Source: Deinococcus ficus | GTDB lineage: Bacteria; Deinococcota; Deinococci; Deinococcales; Deinococcaceae | Reading direction: 5' to 3' | NCBI RefSeq assembly: GCF_003444775.1 | Contig: NZ_CP021081.1 | Coordinates: 1,724,001-1,788,000, forward strand | DNA length: 64,000 nt | In this document: positions 21,042-33,012 of the stretch, in pieces | How positions within the stretch are numbered: position 1 is the stretch's first letter | How the letters are laid out: every line of letters starts with the position of its first letter | Notes under the pieces: generated by a model | What the model was told of the DNA's origin: nothing | The model's input: only the letters and a program-made list of their open reading frames with translations | Databases searched by the model: none | Made by a program: the position numbers and the translations under genes

Positions 21042-22049
21042 TCACTCCGCGCCGGGCTCGTCCGGCAGTTCCAGCGTGAACGGCGTGGTCAGGCCCAGGT
21101 CGGCCGTTTCCCGCGCCACCTGCGGCACGTGCGAGAGCGCCAGCACCGCCCGGTAGGTGCGCAGCGCGAGGTCGCGGTCGCCCTGCGCGTCCCGCACCTG
21201 CCCCAGCCGGGCCAGGACCAGGCCCGGCAGGCTGCGCGGCTGGTCGTCCGTGAGGGCGTGCGCGGCGCGTTCCAGCAGCGTGCGGGCCGCCGCGAGGTCC
21301 CCGACCGCGAGGTAGATGCTGGCGGCCGCGGCGTCCAGTTCCGCCCTGGGGGTCACGCGGTCGCCGGTCTCGCGCGTCAGGGCTTCGAGCAGGGCATTCA
21401 GGTCGTCCTCGTCGCGCAGCTGCCAGGCCCGGTCGGCCAGGGCGCGCACGCGGCTGAGTTCGCCGGGGGCGGCGGCGTGCAGGTCGGCCAGGGCCGCGCC
21501 GGGCAGGCGGTCCAGCAGGCCCGGCAGGTCGTCCAGCGCGGCGATCACGGTGCCGGTCTCGCCGGTCAGCCGCGCGGCGAGTTCGTCCAGCCGCCGGGCG
21601 TGCCAGCGGGTGCCGGGGCCCTCGTCCAGGCGGTCTTTCAGGGTGGCGTGGTAGGTGCGGGCGGCGTCGAGCAGCGCGGGGATGCGGGCGGCGGTGAGGG
21701 GCGCGGTGAGCTCGTCCGCGAAGGCCTGTTCGGCGCGGGCGGCGTCGCGCATGCGCTCGCGGCCCTGCGGGTACTGCTGCAGGTACGACTGCAGTTCGGC
21801 GTGTTCGGCATCCGCCCAGGCCCAGTCCGCCGTGAAGCCCTCGCGGATGGCGATGCCGGCGGCGGGCAGCGCGTCGCGCAGGGGGTGGTCCGGGTCGGGG
21901 CCACTGGCCCACAGCACCTCGCGCACGTTCCGGGCCCGCAGCAGTTCCACCACGGTGCCCGCGTTGAACTGCGGCTGCAGGCGATACAGGTCCCCCAGAT
22001 CCGGGAACAGGGTGAGGGTCGGGCGGTCGGGCGTGGGGGCGTCGGTCAC
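21042..22049 (-). CDS. TPR-like helical protein, unknown
   Basis: 335-aa cytosolic protein. The first 70 residues look like a small alpha/beta part ([30 protein letters not shown]); the rest is Ala/Leu/Arg-rich and helical, and the last 100 residues contain TPR-like repeats ([22 protein letters not shown], then [20 protein letters not shown]). Such repeats mediate protein contacts. GTG start at 22049 lies 6 nt after TAAGCT. Lies 57 bp downstream of rel on the same strand but has its own promoter. Function unknown. Confidence 0.7.
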   Translation of the reverse strand: MTDAPTPDRPTLTLFPDLGDLYRLQPQFNAGTVVELLRARNVREVLWASGPDPDHPLRDALPAAGIAIREGFTADWAWADAEHAELQSYLQQYPQGRERMRDAARAEQAFADELTAPLTAARIPALLDAARTYHATLKDRLDEGPGTRWHARRLDELAARLTGETGTVIAALDDLPGLLDRLPGAALADLHAAAPGELSRVRALADRAWQLRDEDDLNALLEALTRETGDRVTPRAELDAAAASIYLAVGDLAAARTLLERAAHALTDDQPRSLPGLVLARLGQVRDAQGDRDLALRTYRAVLALSHVPQVARETADLGLTTPFTLELPDEPGAE

Positions 22050-22106
22050 GCGCCGAGCTTAGCGCCGCGCCGCCTCACCTCGCCCCGGAACGGCCGGGGG
22101 GGTGGG

Positions 22107-24365
<2,259 letters not shown>

Positions 24366-24603
24366 ACCATGATCGGACGGCCAGGACACGCCCCGCAGAA
24401 TAGCGTGGTGGCGGGCCGCCACAGTGAGCTGCGCCGGTCCTGTACCGCGCGGCGGAACAGCGGCAGGAAAGCGCCCGCCGGTCGGGGCGGGCGGTGATCA
24501 TGAAGGGTCCGCGGTCGGGTGGGACTCTGGGAAACCTGTCAGGAATTCGGGGGTAGGAGAAACTTGCCGTTACATGCGTTCTGGAGGCGAAGTGGGGCCG
24601 ATG

Positions 24604-24711
24604 TCAGCCGCGTCTGACGCGCACGGGCACCGGGACCGGCTGAGGCTGGGGTTGGGCGGCGCCTTTCAGCGCTTCCCGCAACCAGTCGATGAACTCACGC
24701 AGGCCCTTCAT
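24604..24711 (-). CDS. Leaderless small protein, 35 aa, unknown
   Basis: Short ORF starting MKGLREFIDWLREALKG; ATG at 24711 follows TAGCAT by exactly 6 nt, the same spacing as well-supported leaderless genes here. Residues 1-19 would form a strongly amphipathic helix (Leu/Phe/Ile/Trp on one face, Lys/Arg/Glu/Asp on the other). Residues 20-30 are alternating Gln-Pro then Val-Pro repeats, and the end is basic (RVRRG). This looks like a membrane-surface or partner-binding microprotein. It lies alone between rel and the nucleoside hydrolase, in a non-coding stretch on both strands. Function not known. Confidence 0.6.
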   Translation of the reverse strand: MKGLREFIDWLREALKGAAQPQPQPVPVPVRVRRG

Positions 24712-24836
24712 GGAGCCATGCTACGCCCCGGTATCTGACGGAGATGGCACGGAGCTGACAATCACTTTAGACAGCAGCGACCTAAGGAAACCCACAAGAT
24801 GCGCGCCCCGCCCGGGCCGGGTGCCACAATGGCCGG

Positions 24837-25772
24837 ATGCCGCAGCCTCAGCGCGTGATTCTGGACATGGACCCCGGCCACGACGACGCCGTGAACCTCC
24901 TGCTGGCCCTGGCCAGCCCGGAACTGGAGGTGCTTGGCGTGACGGTCGTGTTCGGGAACGTGGGCCTGGAGCGCACCGTCCGCAACGCCCTGGTCACCCG
25001 GGAGGTCGTGCGCTCGGGCGTGCCGGTGTACGCCGGAGCGCACCGGCCGCTGGTGAACCCCCGGATCAGCGCCGAGGCGGTGCACGGCGCCAGCGGCCTG
25101 GACGGCCCGCACCTGCCCGCTCCCACCCGCGGGGTGGAGGAGGGGCACGCGGCGCGCTTCATCATCGAGCAGGTGCGCGCCCGGCCGCACGAGGTGACGC
25201 TGGTGCCCACCGGGCCGCTCACGAACCTCGCCCTGGCCTTCCGGCTGGCGCCGGACATCGTGCCCCTGGTCCGGCAGGTGGTATGGATGGGCGGCAGCAC
25301 CGACACCGGCAACTGGACGCCCGCCGCCGAGTTCAACGCCCTGGCCGACCCGCACGCCGCGCGGGTGGTGTTCGAGTCGGGCGTGCCGCTGGTCATGTTC
25401 GGCCTGAACGCCAGTCACCAGTGCATCGCCGGGCCCGCCCGCGTGCAGAGTTTCCGGGATCTGGGCACGGACGTGGGCGAGTTCGTGGCGGCGCTGCTGG
25501 AATTCTTCGCGGAGCATCACCTGGACCGTTACGGCTGGGACGGCGGCGCGCTGCACGACCCGCTGACGGTGGCGTGGCTGCTGCGCCCGGACCTGTTCGG
25601 GATGCAGGCCATGCACGTGCAGATCGACACGACCGACGGGCCCGGCGCGGGCCGCACCGTGGCGGACGTATGGCGCGTGACCGGGCAGGCGCCGAACGCG
25701 CAGGTGGGCGTGAAGGTGGACGCGGACGGGTTCTTCGACCTGATCCGCGAGCGGATCGCCCGCCTGCGCTGA
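24837..25772 (+). CDS. Nucleoside hydrolase (inosine/uridine-preferring family)
   Basis: 311-aa N-ribohydrolase that splits nucleosides to ribose and base for salvage. The calcium-binding N-terminal signature is present as ILDMDPGHDDAVNLLLAL (residues 8-25; DxDxxxDD form DMDPGHDD), with VTLVPTGPLTNLALAF and the C-terminal HDPL histidine. ATG at 24837 is 6 nt after CACAAT (leaderless). Followed after 52 bp by an MFS carrier that could be a nucleoside or drug transporter, but a link is only positional. Confidence 0.92.
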   Translation: MPQPQRVILDMDPGHDDAVNLLLALASPELEVLGVTVVFGNVGLERTVRNALVTREVVRSGVPVYAGAHRPLVNPRISAEAVHGASGLDGPHLPAPTRGVEEGHAARFIIEQVRARPHEVTLVPTGPLTNLALAFRLAPDIVPLVRQVVWMGGSTDTGNWTPAAEFNALADPHAARVVFESGVPLVMFGLNASHQCIAGPARVQSFRDLGTDVGEFVAALLEFFAEHHLDRYGWDGGALHDPLTVAWLLRPDLFGMQAMHVQIDTTDGPGAGRTVADVWRVTGQAPNAQVGVKVDADGFFDLIRERIARLR

Positions 25773-25824
25773 GGTCTCCGCCGCACGCCCGGGCCCAGCT
25801 GGAAGCGCCGCCTATACTCGCGCC

Positions 25825-27162
25825 GTGACGACCGCCGTGACCCGCCCCGCCCCCACCCTGTCCCCGCTGCTGGGGCCCGGCCTGCTGCTCGCCATCACCA
25901 TCGTCGCGCTGGAATCGGTGGCCATGAGCACCGTGGCGCCCGAGATCGCCCGGGACCTCCGGGGCCTGAGCCTGTACGGGTGGGTGTCCAGCGCGTTCAT
26001 GCTGGCCTGCCTGACCGGCGCGGTCCTGACCGGCCTGGTCGCCGACCGGCGCGGCCTGGCGGGCAGCGCGGGCCTGGCGCTGGGGCTGCTGGGCGCGGGC
26101 CTGGTGCTGGTGGGGTTCGCGCCGGGCATGGAGGTCCTGATCGCCGGGCGGGTGCTGGAGGGCCTGGGGGTGGGCGGCCTGAACGCCCTGCCGTTCGCGG
26201 TGATCGGCCGGGCGTACCAGGGGCCGGCGCAGGCGCGGATGCTGGGCGCCGTGGCGTTCGCGTGGATGATCCCGGGGCTGGTGGGGCCGTGGCTGGCCGC
26301 GCAGCTGGCCGAGGTGTGGACCTGGCGGGCCGTGATGTGGAGCCTGGGGGCGCTGCTGGCCGTGGCCGCGCCGCTGTGCGTGCTGCCCCTGCGGTCCCTC
26401 CCGGCAGGAACCGGAGACCGTGGCGGGAAGCGCCTGCTGATCTACGCCGTGACGCTGCCGGTCGCCACCGGTCTCTTGCTGGAGGGTCTGCGCCGCGCCG
26501 ACCTGCTCAGCGTGCCGCTGGTGCTGCTGGGTGTGCTGGGCACCGCCTGGGCGGCCCGGCCGCTGTTCCCGCCCGGCATCCTGAGCCTGCGCCCCGGCCT
26601 GAGTGCCGCGCTGGGCCTGCGCGCCGCGATGGCCTGGGCGATGATGGGCACCAGTCCCTTCCTGACCCTGGCCCTGCAACAGCTGCACGGCCTGAACGCC
26701 ACGCAGGCCGGCCTGATCCTCACAGTGGGCGGCATCAGCTGGACCCTGGGCGCGAACCTGCAGGCCTGGATCGAACGCCAGTACGGCGAGGACACCCGCC
26801 GCTCCCGCGTGGCGTGGGCCGCGGTGGTGCTCAGCGGCGGGGTGCTGCTCACGCTGGGGGGCCTGACCGGGCCGCTGCCGCTGTGGACGGTGTTCGCCGG
26901 GTGGTTCATCGCGGGCGTGGGCATGGGCGTGGGGTACAACAGCAACAGCCTGTACGCCATGAGCACCGCGCCGCAGGGGCAGGGCGGGGCGCTGTCCGGG
27001 CAGCTCGCGAACGTGGAAGTGCTGGCCGTGGCGGCCGCCGCCGGGCTGGGCGGGGCGCTGATCGCGCAGGTGCAGCCCACCGCGCAGGCCCTCACACTGA
27101 TCCTGCTGCTGAACCTGGGCGTGTCCCTGGTGCCATGGCTGGCGGTGCGCCGCCTGCGCTGA
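25825..27162 (+). CDS. MFS transporter, drug:H+ antiporter type
   Basis: 445-aa major facilitator with about 12-14 hydrophobic spans across the length. The first loop has the motif-A-like GLVADRRGLAGSAGLALG, and the start LLLAITIVALESVAMSTVAPEIARDL resembles DHA2/EmrB-type multidrug exporters. GTG start at 25825 lies 6 nt after TATACT. Inner-membrane exporter of unknown substrate. Ends at a strong bidirectional terminator. Confidence 0.85.
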   Translation: MTTAVTRPAPTLSPLLGPGLLLAITIVALESVAMSTVAPEIARDLRGLSLYGWVSSAFMLACLTGAVLTGLVADRRGLAGSAGLALGLLGAGLVLVGFAPGMEVLIAGRVLEGLGVGGLNALPFAVIGRAYQGPAQARMLGAVAFAWMIPGLVGPWLAAQLAEVWTWRAVMWSLGALLAVAAPLCVLPLRSLPAGTGDRGGKRLLIYAVTLPVATGLLLEGLRRADLLSVPLVLLGVLGTAWAARPLFPPGILSLRPGLSAALGLRAAMAWAMMGTSPFLTLALQQLHGLNATQAGLILTVGGISWTLGANLQAWIERQYGEDTRRSRVAWAAVVLSGGVLLTLGGLTGPLPLWTVFAGWFIAGVGMGVGYNSNSLYAMSTAPQGQGGALSGQLANVEVLAVAAAAGLGGALIAQVQPTAQALTLILLLNLGVSLVPWLAVRRLR

Positions 27163-27177
27163 AACGAACGACGGAAA

Positions 27178-27224
27178 GAGGAAGGCCACCCGGAGGAGGA
27201 CAGGTTCCCCGGGTGGCCTTCCTC
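27178..27224. terminator. Bidirectional terminator, 16-bp perfect stem
   Basis: Arms 27178-27193 and 27209-27224 (GAGGAAGGCCACCCGG and its complement) around a 15-nt loop, between the convergent MFS and CoA-transferase genes. Confidence 0.8.
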
Positions 27225-27242
27225 CCTGGATGCCTTGGCGGC

Positions 27243-28499
27243 TCAGGTCAGGCCGAGGCGGCGGGCCTCGTACCACAGGTGCTCGCGGGCGTTGGGGTGG
27301 GCGGCGTGTTCGATCAGCATGGCCGCCTGGCGTTTCTCGTCGTATCCGAAGATCTCGGCGACGCCCTGCTCGGTGACCACCGCGGTCGGCTGGAAGCTGG
27401 TGGTGGGTTCCCCGAGCATGCCGACGATGGTGCTGACCTGGGCCTTGGGGTGCCAGCTGCGCAGCGCCATGATGGCCTGCCCGCCGGGGGCGTGGCTGGC
27501 GCCGACGATGAAGTCGGTCTGGCCGCCGAAGCCGCTGAAGATGCGCGCGCCGATGCGGCTGGCGTTCGCCTGCCCGAACAGGTCGATCTGCAGGGCGGTG
27601 TTCACGCTGGTCATGCCGGGCTGCTGGGCGATCTGGGCGGGGTCGTTGGTCTTCTCGGTGCGGAGCATGACGATCCGGTCGTTCTCGTGAATCCAGTCGT
27701 ACAGCGCCTGACTGCCGAACGCGAAGGACGAGATGATCTTGCGGCTGGGATCCAGGGCGCCGGCGGCGTCCAAGGCAAGGACGCCGTCGCTGAACATCTC
27801 GCTCCAGACGCCCAGGTTCTTCAGCCTGGTGAGGCCGAGCAGCACGGCGTCCGGGACCTCGCCGATGCCGAGCTGCATGGTGGCACCGTCCCGGATGCGG
27901 CTGGCGACCAGGGCGCCGATCTGCGCGGCGCTGTCTCCGCGCGCGTCGGTGCTGCCGGCGGCGGGCGCCTCGCGGGGCGGGAGGGCGGGGAGGAACTCGT
28001 CCACTTCCAGCACGCCGTCGAAGACGTCCACGTCGTACTCGCCGTCGCCGAAGGTGTAGGGCATGCGGCTGTTGGCCTGCGCGAGGATCAGCGCGCCGCG
28101 TTTCTGGGCGGCCTCAATGGCGGCGGGCAGGATGTTCACCTCGACGCCCAGGGAGACCTTGCCGTTCCGGGGGGCGCTGGTGTGCAGCAGCAGCACGTCC
28201 GGAGCGCGGGTGGTGCCGAACAGCAGGGGCACCATGCTGAGGCGCGCGGGGGTGTACACGAGGCGGCCGCTGCCGCGCATGCCGGCGCCCACGAAGGACG
28301 TCTCGTAGGTGACGCCGTCGCGGCGGGGCAGGCCCTTGGGGGCATTCAGGGCGTTGATGCGGTACTCGGGCAGGGTCTCGTCGAGGAGGCTCAGGAGCTG
28401 CCAGGGAATGGCCTGGTTGCCGCTGACAACCACGCGCGGGTTCACGAGGTTGCGGCCTTGAAGGAGCGTGGCGATCTGGGAGGCGTTCAGGCTCTTCAT
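27243..28499 (-). CDS. Acetyl-CoA hydrolase/transferase family protein
   Basis: 418-aa protein of the Cat1/4-hydroxybutyrate CoA-transferase family, moving CoA between acetate and another acid or hydrolysing acetyl-CoA. N-terminal domain spans about 1-190; the C-terminal domain (AcetylCoA_hyd_C) covers about 255-410, with the catalytic-region [21 protein letters not shown]. Start at ATG 28499 is 6 nt after CACAAT; an ATG six codons earlier overlaps this element. Single gene, separated by a terminator from the MFS gene. Confidence 0.85.
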   Translation of the reverse strand: MKSLNASQIATLLQGRNLVNPRVVVSGNQAIPWQLLSLLDETLPEYRINALNAPKGLPRRDGVTYETSFVGAGMRGSGRLVYTPARLSMVPLLFGTTRAPDVLLLHTSAPRNGKVSLGVEVNILPAAIEAAQKRGALILAQANSRMPYTFGDGEYDVDVFDGVLEVDEFLPALPPREAPAAGSTDARGDSAAQIGALVASRIRDGATMQLGIGEVPDAVLLGLTRLKNLGVWSEMFSDGVLALDAAGALDPSRKIISSFAFGSQALYDWIHENDRIVMLRTEKTNDPAQIAQQPGMTSVNTALQIDLFGQANASRIGARIFSGFGGQTDFIVGASHAPGGQAIMALRSWHPKAQVSTIVGMLGEPTTSFQPTAVVTEQGVAEIFGYDEKRQAAMLIEHAAHPNAREHLWYEARRLGLT

Positions 28500-28606
28500 G
28501 CCTGCATTGTGCTTCATGTCCAGAGGACACTATTTCCGGCCTGTCCCGGCCGCCGCGCGGGGTGTCCGGCCTGGGTGGTCAGCCGGGCGGCGGGTATCCT
28601 GCCGGC

Positions 28607-29251
28607 ATGACCGACCTGACGTCCATGCGCGTGTCGTACACGCGCGCGGCCCTGCGGCGCACGGACCTGCACCCCGACCCCCTGGAGCAATTCCAGGCCT
28701 GGTTTCAGGAGGCCCTGGCCGCCGACGTGCCCGAGCCGTACGCGATGAGCGTGGCGACCGCCAGCGCGCAGGGCCGCCCCAGCGTGCGCACGGTGCTGCT
28801 GCGCGGCGCCGCGGACGGTGCGCTCACCTTCTACACGAACTTCGAGTCGCACAAGGGCCTGGACCTGAGCGCCAACCCGGAGGCGGAGGTGCTGTTCTAC
28901 TGGGCGGAACTGGAACGGCAGGTGCGCGCGTACGGCCCCGTGACCCGCGTGCCGGACGAGGAAGCCGACCACTACTTTCACGTGCGCCCCCACGACAGTC
29001 AGCTGGCCGCGCACGCCAGCGACCCGCAGAGCGCGCCCATCCCCAGCCGCGAGGCGCTGGAGGAGAAGTTCGCGGCGCTTCAGGCGCAGTACCCGCGCGG
29101 CGCGGTGGTGCCCCGCCCGGCCTTCTGGGGCGGGTACCGGGTGACCGTGCAGGAGTGGGAGTTCTGGCAGGGCCGCCCGAACCGCATGCACGACCGCTTC
29201 CGGTACGTGCCGGAGGGAAGCGGCTGGCGCACCGAACGCCTGATGCCCTGA
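28607..29251 (+). CDS. pdxH: Pyridoxamine/pyridoxine 5'-phosphate oxidase
   Basis: 214-aa FMN enzyme that makes pyridoxal 5'-phosphate from PNP or PMP. Diagnostic stretches: [22 protein letters not shown] (about 46-67), [10 protein letters not shown], and the C-terminal [20 protein letters not shown] (about 182-201) that holds the substrate-binding Arg/His. ATG at 28607 follows TATCCT by 6 nt. It may connect with the PLP-sensing MocR protein 27 kb away, though no shared operator is seen. Confidence 0.95.
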   Translation: MTDLTSMRVSYTRAALRRTDLHPDPLEQFQAWFQEALAADVPEPYAMSVATASAQGRPSVRTVLLRGAADGALTFYTNFESHKGLDLSANPEAEVLFYWAELERQVRAYGPVTRVPDEEADHYFHVRPHDSQLAAHASDPQSAPIPSREALEEKFAALQAQYPRGAVVPRPAFWGGYRVTVQEWEFWQGRPNRMHDRFRYVPEGSGWRTERLMP

Positions 29252-29317
29252 GGCGCCCGCGCAAATGCCTTGAGCGGATTCCCACGCTTCTTCGCGCGGC
29301 CCGGCGCACCCTGAGGC

Positions 29318-29680
29318 ATGACCACCCCAACGAACCCGGCGGCCCTGAACGCCGCGCTGATGCGGGAGTGCATCGACGCCTGCCTGACCTGCCTGAAGGC
29401 CTGCGAGAACTGCGCCGCGGCCTGCCTGCAGGAGCCTGAGCTGCAGATGTTCCGCGACTGCATCCGGCTGGACCGGGACTGCGCGGACGCCTGCGACCTG
29501 ACGGCCCGGCTGCTGCTGCGCGGCAGCGACATGCACCCGGACGCCTGCCGGATGTGCGCGCAGGCGTGTGCGGCCTGCGCCGCCGAGTGCGAGCGGCACG
29601 CGCACCACCACGAGCACTGCCGGGTGTGCGCGGAAGCCTGCCGGGCGTGCGAGGCCGCCTGCCGGAAACTGGCGGCCTGA
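29318..29680 (+). CDS. Cys-rich four-helix-bundle copper storage protein (Csp3-like)
   Basis: 120-aa protein with 19 cysteines arranged on helices in CxxxC and CxxC spacing (CIDACLTCLKACENCAAAC first helix, CAQACAACAAEC third), plus a His-rich HAHHHEHC segment. This is the pattern of cytosolic copper-storage proteins (Csp3/DUF326), which bind many Cu(I) ions inside the bundle. No signal peptide is present, so it is cytosolic. Start at ATG 29318; CACCCT lies 5 nt upstream. Likely buffers copper and limits oxidative damage. Confidence 0.85.
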   Translation: MTTPTNPAALNAALMRECIDACLTCLKACENCAAACLQEPELQMFRDCIRLDRDCADACDLTARLLLRGSDMHPDACRMCAQACAACAAECERHAHHHEHCRVCAEACRACEAACRKLAA

Positions 29681-29698
29681 GCAGGCCCTGTGCTGTGT

Positions 29699-29717
29699 CC
29701 CCGGCGGCGGTCCGGGG
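29699..29717. terminator. Short GC hairpin downstream of the Csp gene
   Basis: CCCCGG (29699-29704) and CCGGGG (29712-29717) with a 7-nt loop, 18 bp after the stop. No T tract, so a weak candidate. Confidence 0.3.
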
Positions 29718-29766
29718 CCAGCGGCTTTGGCGTCCTGTTGCGGGGGCAGCGCCTACACTGGGCGGC

Positions 29767-29838
29767 ATGAGGACATGTCATGAGGGGCTGGACGCCCGTT
29801 CCGCTATCGCCTATACTTCCCCCAGGTTGTTATGTTGA
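29767..29838 (+). CDS. Possible leaderless 23-codon ORF upstream of and overlapping cinA
   Basis: ATG at 29767 lies 7 nt after TACACT (29754-29759). The 23-codon frame ends in TGA at 29836-29838, inside cinA codon 2-3 and in a different frame. If transcribed from TACACT, its translation would end on the cinA start. Composition is unremarkable (two Cys, one His). It may be a regulatory upstream ORF or chance. Confidence 0.35.
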   Translation: MRTCHEGLDARSAIAYTSPRLLC

Positions 29839-29846
29839 TAGCAGAA
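29789..29846 (+). promoter_or_regulatory. cinA–ligT–recA promoter with a weak RDRM-like element
   Basis: TGGACG (29789-29794), 17 bp, TATACT (29812-29817) is the best promoter, giving a leader of about 8 nt. At 29830-29846 a 17-bp stretch starting TTATGT and overlapping the cinA start matches the Deinococcus RDRM consensus TTATGTCATTGACATAA at 11 of 17 positions. DdrO-type repression is known for this operon in Deinococcus; this particular site is an inference. Confidence 0.5.
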
Positions 29847-31037
29847 ATCATCAGCGTGGGGACGGAACTGCTGCTCGGAGAAATCACCGACAGCAACGCC
29901 GCCTTTCTCGCACGTGAACTGGCGGCACGCGGCGTGGTCCTGCACCGCAAAACCGTCGTCGGCGACAACCTGCCCCGGCTTCAGGAAGCCATCCACACCG
30001 CCCTGTCCCGCGCGGACCTGGTGATCCTCGGCGGCGGCCTCGGCCCCACCGAGGACGACCTCACCCGCGAAGCCATCGCCGCCGCGCTGAACGAGACCCC
30101 CGCCGAAGACCCCGCGCTGCTCGCCTGGCTGGAAGGTCTGTACGCCAGCCGCGGCCGGCCCATGCCGGGCGTGAACCGCAAGCAGGCGTGGCTGATCCCC
30201 AGCGCCGAGGCGCTGCCCAACCCCAACGGCACTGCCCCCGGCTGGTTCGCCCGCAGCGGCGGGAAGTTCATAGTCGCGTTGCCCGGCCCGCCCCGCGAGA
30301 TGCACCGCATGTGGCGTGAACAGGTGCTGCCGCGCCTGCCGCTGCCGGACCATGCGCTGCACACCACCACCATTCACACGCACGGCATCGGGGAGAGCAA
30401 CGTCGCCGAGCTGCTGGGCGACCTGTGCCTCGCCGCGAACCCCAGCGTCGCCACGTACGCCCGCCGTACCGGCGTGGACGTCCGCGTGGCCGCGAGTGCC
30501 CCCGGCGAAGCCGAGGCGCGCACCCTGGCCGCCCCGGTGCTGGAACAGGTCCGCGCGAAACTCGTGCAGTGGACCTGGGGCGAGAACACCGACACCCTGG
30601 CCGGCAAACTGAACCAGATGCTGAACGGCCGCACCCTGGGCGTCATCGAGGCCGGCAGCGCCGGAACGCTGTGCACTCTGCTCGCCGACCAGCCGGCCTT
30701 CCTGGACGCGGCCGTGACCGTGGACCACCGCCGCCTGATCACCCTGGGCCTCACGCCCGTCACCCTGCGCGACCTGGGCCTGGTGAGCGAGCAGGCCGCG
30801 CGGGAACTGGCCGCCGGCGCGCGCGAGCACCTGGGCGCCGACATCGGGCTGGCGGTCGTGGTGCAGACCACCGGCGAGCACGCCGGGCAGGCCTATGCCG
30901 CCGTGGACGGGGACGGCAGCGCCCACACGGTCGCCGTGAACTGGGTGGGGGACGCCGCGCAGGCCCGCGACCGGGCCGCGGTGGCCGCGCTGGCCCTGGC
31001 GTACCGCGCCACCCGCCTGGGGGGGCAGAACGCATGA
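29832..31037 (+). CDS. cinA: CinA (competence/damage-inducible protein; nicotinamide-nucleotide amidase family)
   Basis: 401-aa protein, first gene of the recA operon. N-terminal MoCF/COG1058 domain (about 1-170) begins AEIISVGTELLLGEITDSN and holds GGGLGPTEDDLTREA; the C-terminal CinA domain (about 250-395) relates to NMN deamidases, with the GVIEAGSAGTLCTLLAD stretch. CinA domains act on pyridine-nucleotide damage products; in Deinococcus the protein is co-induced with RecA. Overlaps ligT by 4 bp. Confidence 0.93.
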   Translation: MLIAEIISVGTELLLGEITDSNAAFLARELAARGVVLHRKTVVGDNLPRLQEAIHTALSRADLVILGGGLGPTEDDLTREAIAAALNETPAEDPALLAWLEGLYASRGRPMPGVNRKQAWLIPSAEALPNPNGTAPGWFARSGGKFIVALPGPPREMHRMWREQVLPRLPLPDHALHTTTIHTHGIGESNVAELLGDLCLAANPSVATYARRTGVDVRVAASAPGEAEARTLAAPVLEQVRAKLVQWTWGENTDTLAGKLNQMLNGRTLGVIEAGSAGTLCTLLADQPAFLDAAVTVDHRRLITLGLTPVTLRDLGLVSEQAARELAAGAREHLGADIGLAVVVQTTGEHAGQAYAAVDGDGSAHTVAVNWVGDAAQARDRAAVAALALAYRATRLGGQNA

Positions 31038-31878
31038 CGAAAATCCGCCGCGCGAAAAAACCCACCCCCCGCCCCGACACCACGCCCTCCCCTGCTCCGG
31101 TCCAGGCGGCCCCGACTCCCGCCCGCTCCGCCCCGGCCAAAGCCAAGGCGCCGGCCCAGAAAGCCAAACCGAAGGCCGACGGCAAGGGCCAGCCCACGGA
31201 CACCATCAAGGTGTACACCCGGCCCGGCCAGGGCACACGCCCGCAGAACGCCGGAAAGGGCGAGGCGCACACGCCCGGCACCCTGCGCCTCTTCTACGCC
31301 CTGAAGGTTCCGGTGAACATCGCCAACCCCCTCGCGGAGCGGCAGCGGCAGCTGCGCGGGAACTGGCGGGCGGTGCGCGCCGACCAGATGCACGTCACCC
31401 TGGCGTACCTGCCGAGCGTGCCGCCGGAGAAACTCGCGGACCTCAAGCGCCTCGGCACGCGCCTCACGGAGCACCTGCCGCCCATGGACGTGAAGCTGCG
31501 CGGCACCGGGTACTTCCCGAACGAGGGCAGCCCCCGCGTGTGGTTCGTGAAGGTGGAGGCCGAGGGCCTGACGGAACTGGCCGCCGAACTCCGCGCCGGC
31601 ATTCAGGCGCTCGGCCTGGAGACCGACGAGCAGCCGTTCAAGGCGCACATCACCCTGGCGAGAAAGAAGGGTCCGGCGCCGCGCGTGCCGCCCCTGACCT
31701 TCGACGCCGGCTGGCAGGCGGGAGCCGCGGCCCTGTACCGCAGCATCCTCCGTAAGACCGGCCCCATCTACGAGCTGGAGAGCACCTTCCGGTTCCGTGG
31801 CACCCCCAGCACCCCCGACCCCGCCACCACACCAGGAACTGAGAAGACGTTGACCCTCGAGGTCACCCAGGAGAAAGC

Positions 31879-31882
<4 letters not shown>
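31034..31882 (+). CDS. ligT: RNA 2',3'-cyclic phosphodiesterase (ThpR/LigT)
   Basis: 282-aa 2H phosphoesterase. The two catalytic motifs are His120-Val-Thr-Leu (MHVTLAYL) and His205-Ile-Thr-Leu (KAHITLARK). Residues 1-80 form a long low-complexity Lys/Pro/Ala-rich extension before the catalytic domain; residues 260-282 are another disordered tail. Such enzymes open cyclic phosphates or join tRNA halves in vitro. It is coupled to cinA and to recA by ATGA overlaps, so it is damage-induced with them. Confidence 0.92.
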
Positions 31883-32952
<1,070 letters not shown>

Positions 32953-32954
32953 TC

Positions 32955-33009
32955 CCAGAACGTGAAGCGGCCCCGGTCCATGTGTGACCGGGGCCGCTTC
33001 ACGTTCTGG
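32955..33009. terminator. recA terminator, 24-bp perfect stem
   Basis: Arms 32955-32978 and 32986-33009 are exact complements around a 7-nt loop; it starts 3 bp after the recA stop and ends 3 bp before the convergent gene's stop, so it serves both transcripts. Confidence 0.88.
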
Positions 33010-33012
33010 TGG

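Noticed and set aside
24424..24738. 104-codon plus-strand ORF between rel and the nucleoside hydrolase
   Set aside because: No -10 or Shine-Dalgarno at the start, and no recognisable content; the minus-strand 35-codon ORF has better signals.
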